Assembly (NCBI RefSeq): GCF_004000925.1
Contig: NZ_BIME01000001.1
Span: 806,001-870,000 of the forward strand
DNA length: 64,000 nt
Source: Paenibacillus illinoisensis NBRC 15959
GTDB lineage: Bacteria; Bacillota; Bacilli; Paenibacillales; Paenibacillaceae
Direction: 5' to 3'
The position numbers and the translations under genes are program-made. Positions 61,722 through 64,000 of the stretch are shown here, in pieces (position 1 is the first letter of the stretch; the number at the start of each line of letters is the position of its first letter). The notes beneath the pieces are model-generated. The model did not search any database. It was given only the letters and a program-made list of their open reading frames with translations, and had not been told where the DNA came from.

Positions 61722-62735
61722 CTAAGAACTGGCTTCCTCATCTTCTGCGTCCTGATCCGGTTGCTCTTGGATCAGTCCGGCAAACAACGCATGCACGAAT
61801 TGCTCGGAGTCGAATGGCTGCAGATCATCAATTTTCTCACCAAGACCTACCATCTTCACTGGCAGATCCAGTTCCTGACGAATGGCAACGACAATACCGC
61901 CTTTCGCCGTACCATCCAGCTTCGTCAGTACGAGTCCAGTCACGCCGCTTTTCTCCCCAAACAGTTTGGCCTGATTCAATGCATTCTGTCCAGTCGTCGC
62001 GTCGAGAACCATCAATACTTCATGTGGAGCTTCCGGGATTTCACGCTGAATAACACGATAGATCTTGTTAAGCTCCTCCATGAGATTGGATTTGTTCTGC
62101 AGACGACCTGCCGTATCGCAAAGCAAAACATCTGCTCCACGCTGTTTCGCTGCTTGCACAGCATCATACATAACCGCAGCCGGATCTGATCCGGCCTGCT
62201 GCTTGATGACTTCAACGCCGGCACGCTGTCCCCATACCTCTAGCTGCTCAATTGCACCGGCACGGAAGGTATCACCAGCAGCCATAATGACTTTTTTGCC
62301 CTGCTGTTTGAAACGATGTGCCAGCTTGCCGATCGTTGTTGTTTTACCTACGCCGTTGACACCGACAAACAGAATGACGGTAATGCCATCCGGATTCATC
62401 TTCAGTTCGTTATTTTGTTCACCGCGCAGGAGGTCTGTCAATTTCTCGGACAACACAGGCTGCAATTCAGCCGCGTCTTCAATTTTGCGTTTTTTAACCT
62501 CCACACGCAGGTCTTCAATCAGGTTCATGACGGTATTGACCCCAACATCCGCTCCAATCAGGATTTCTTCCAGTTCCTCATAGAATTCCTCATCGATCTT
62601 TTTGCGGCGAATAACGAGATCGGATACTTTCTCCACAAGCCCTTTACGAGTCTTCTCCAGTCCATCCTTGAACTGTTTTGTTACCGACTCCGTTTTGCTT
62701 GCAATGCTGTCTCTCAGCTTCTTAAAGAAACTCAT
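61722..62735 (-). CDS. ftsY: Signal recognition particle receptor FtsY
   Basis: 337-aa SRP receptor GTPase acting at the membrane with Ffh. It lacks the long acidic A domain of enteric FtsY, as usual for Firmicutes. G1 is GVNGVGKTTTIGKLAHRFK near residue 128, the DTAGRLQNK motif lies near 210, and TKLDGTAKGGIVVAI near 270. ATG start behind GGAGGGG. It follows smc by 79 nt. Confidence 0.98.
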   Translation of the reverse strand: MSFFKKLRDSIASKTESVTKQFKDGLEKTRKGLVEKVSDLVIRRKKIDEEFYEELEEILIGADVGVNTVMNLIEDLRVEVKKRKIEDAAELQPVLSEKLTDLLRGEQNNELKMNPDGITVILFVGVNGVGKTTTIGKLAHRFKQQGKKVIMAAGDTFRAGAIEQLEVWGQRAGVEVIKQQAGSDPAAVMYDAVQAAKQRGADVLLCDTAGRLQNKSNLMEELNKIYRVIQREIPEAPHEVLMVLDATTGQNALNQAKLFGEKSGVTGLVLTKLDGTAKGGIVVAIRQELDLPVKMVGLGEKIDDLQPFDSEQFVHALFAGLIQEQPDQDAEDEEASS

Positions 62736-62814
62736 AAAGCCCCTCCATCGTGTACGTAATCTTAGTGCTGTTTATTTAATTAACAAGTTCCTGATGCATA
62801 TCGAATTGAATTCT

Positions 62815-64000
62815 TTAAGCACTGGCTATTTCGGCTTCCTCATCTTCCAGTCTAACCGAAACGAGCTTCGATACTCCGCCCTCTTCCATGGTGACACCGT
62901 ATAGTACATCAGCTTCTTCCATTGTGCCCTTCCGGTGAGTAACAACGATAAACTGTGTCTGTTCGGAGAATTCCCGCAAATACTGGGCGAAACGTACCAC
63001 ATTGGCCTCATCCAGCGCTGCTTCGACTTCATCCAGCACACAGAACGGTACTGGCTTCACGTGCAGGATGGCGAATAGCAGCGCCATTGCCGTTAATGCG
63101 CGTTCTCCGCCAGATAAGAGCTGCAGGTTTTGCAGTTTCTTGCCTGGTGGCTGGGCAACGATATCAATTCCGGTTTCCAGAAGCCGTTCCGGGTCCATAA
63201 GAACCAGATCCGCACGCCCACCGCCAAATAGCTTGGTAAATACCGTACCAAACTCACGGCGGATTGCATCAAACGTTGTCTTGAAACGTTTAGCCATCTC
63301 ATCTTCCATCTCACGGATGACTTGGTACAACGTCGTTTTAGCTTCCACCAGATCATTTTTCTGCTCATTCAGGAACTCGTAACGTTCATTAACCCGCTGG
63401 AATTCCTCAATCGCCCCAAGATTGACTTCTCCCAGAGCTGAGATGCTGCGCTTAAGCTTCTGCACTTCAGCCTGAGTGCTCTCTACATCTTCCGGTACTG
63501 GGTATCGCTCTTTCGCAAGCTCATAACCAAGTTCATAGTCGTCCATCAGTTTACGCAGTATGTTTTCGAGTTCAACATCAAGCCTGTTTACGGAAATTTC
63601 CGTCTGACGCATCTGTTCCTCTACCGCTTTTAACTGTGTACGCTGTTCCTTCGTTTCACTCTCAGCAAGTTCAAGCTTCTTCGACAATTCGCTTCGTGCA
63701 GCACGTTTGAAATCCAGCTGCTCGGAAGCTTCCGTTTTCTTCAGCTTGAACTGGTTCAGATCTTCAATCTGTTTGACGCTCTCCACCTGCGTTTTCTTTA
63801 GGTCTGCTTCCATGGAAGCCAGAAGTGTCCGATTCTGACGTAAATCTTTGACCAGCGACTCGACTTCCCGCTCCAATCGGCGCAGCTGCTCCTCATTAGA
63901 GAACCGTTCCTGATCCAGCTTACCCTCTCTGACTTTCAATTCGGTCAACTGGCTCTGCAGCTCTTCCTTCGCCGACTCATTCGCTTTGCGGGCAAACTCT
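62815..64000 (-). CDS. smc: Chromosome segregation protein SMC (C-terminal part)
   Basis: The frame is open to the window edge, so only about the last 394 residues of a roughly 1190-aa protein are seen. It has a coiled coil, then the C-terminal ATPase head with the ABC signature LLSGGERALTAMALLFAILH and Walker B VPFCVLDEVEAALDEANVVR. The D-loop and H-loop (VVTHRKGTMEEAD) are intact. SMC condenses and resolves chromosomes with ScpAB. Partial only because of the window end. Confidence 0.98.
   Translation of the reverse strand, partial: EFARKANESAKEELQSQLTELKVREGKLDQERFSNEEQLRRLEREVESLVKDLRQNRTLLASMEADLKKTQVESVKQIEDLNQFKLKKTEASEQLDFKRAARSELSKKLELAESETKEQRTQLKAVEEQMRQTEISVNRLDVELENILRKLMDDYELGYELAKERYPVPEDVESTQAEVQKLKRSISALGEVNLGAIEEFQRVNERYEFLNEQKNDLVEAKTTLYQVIREMEDEMAKRFKTTFDAIRREFGTVFTKLFGGGRADLVLMDPERLLETGIDIVAQPPGKKLQNLQLLSGGERALTAMALLFAILHVKPVPFCVLDEVEAALDEANVVRFAQYLREFSEQTQFIVVTHRKGTMEEADVLYGVTMEEGGVSKLVSVRLEDEEAEIASA

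Noticed and set aside
1..64000. CRISPR arrays, insertion sequences, prophage or tRNA genes
   Set aside because: No regularly spaced direct repeats, transposase or integrase frames, phage structural genes or cloverleaf sequences were found.

Overview
The window is a stretch of Gram-positive (Bacillota) chromosome, most probably Paenibacillus or a close relative. Nearly all genes lie on the minus strand, and their order repeats, in inverted orientation, the Bacillus subtilis block smc-ftsY-ylxM-ffh-rpsP-ylqC-rimM-trmD-rplS-rbgA-rnhB-ylqG-ylqH-sucC-sucD-dprA-topA-trmFO-hslV-hslU-[fla/che operon]-rpsB. Strong AGGAGG-type ribosome binding sites, a high share of TTG starts, SigD, SwrD, FlhF/FlhG, CheC/CheD and FliY all fit a motile endospore-forming bacillus. 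The genus is inferred from gene content, not from a database search. No tRNA, rRNA, CRISPR array, insertion sequence or prophage was seen.

Read in the direction of transcription (high to low coordinates), the right part (about 49.9-64.0 kb) is protein targeting, ribosome assembly and RNA processing: smc (partial), ftsY, a hemolysin III-type membrane protein, ylxM-ffh-rpsP-khpA, rimM-trmD, rplS, lepB, rbgA and rnhB. Accessory genes interrupt it: a VOC protein, a cytoplasmic calcium-loop repeat protein, a plus-strand polysaccharide deacetylase and a 77-codon unknown. The centre (about 33.6-49.9 kb) has a FliK-like/FlhB-C-like gene pair, yraN, a nitroreductase, plus-strand comM, the divergent ohrR/ohr peroxide-response pair, sucCD, dprA, topA, trmFO and hslVU. 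xerC and codY, which flank hslVU in B. subtilis, are absent. A roughly 1-kb stretch bounded by terminators lies where codY would be.

The left part (about 1.0-32.65 kb) is one minus-strand fla/che operon of 38 genes: flgB-flgC-fliE-fliF-fliG-fliH-fliI-fliJ-motE-like-fliK-flgD-(TIGR02530-like)-flgE-swrD-fliL-fliM-fliY-cheY-fliO-fliP-fliQ-fliR-flhB-flhA-flhF-flhG-cheB-cheA-cheW-cheC-cheD-(147-aa membrane protein)-sigD-fapA-like-(104 aa)-swrB-like-(LysM/MltG-stalk-like). It ends in a hairpin that overlaps the last codons of the last gene. rpsB follows with its own strong promoter. Together the operon supplies rod, hook, MS/C ring, export apparatus, chemotaxis kinase and adaptation proteins, and the sigma factor for late flagellar genes.

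The points most worth following are the second FliK/FlhB-C switch pair outside the operon, three small unassigned genes around sigD, several long intercistronic inverted repeats (sucC-sucD, lepB-rbgA, hslV-hslU, ftsY-hlyIII), and the missing codY with a Spo0A-box-like site ahead of flgB.
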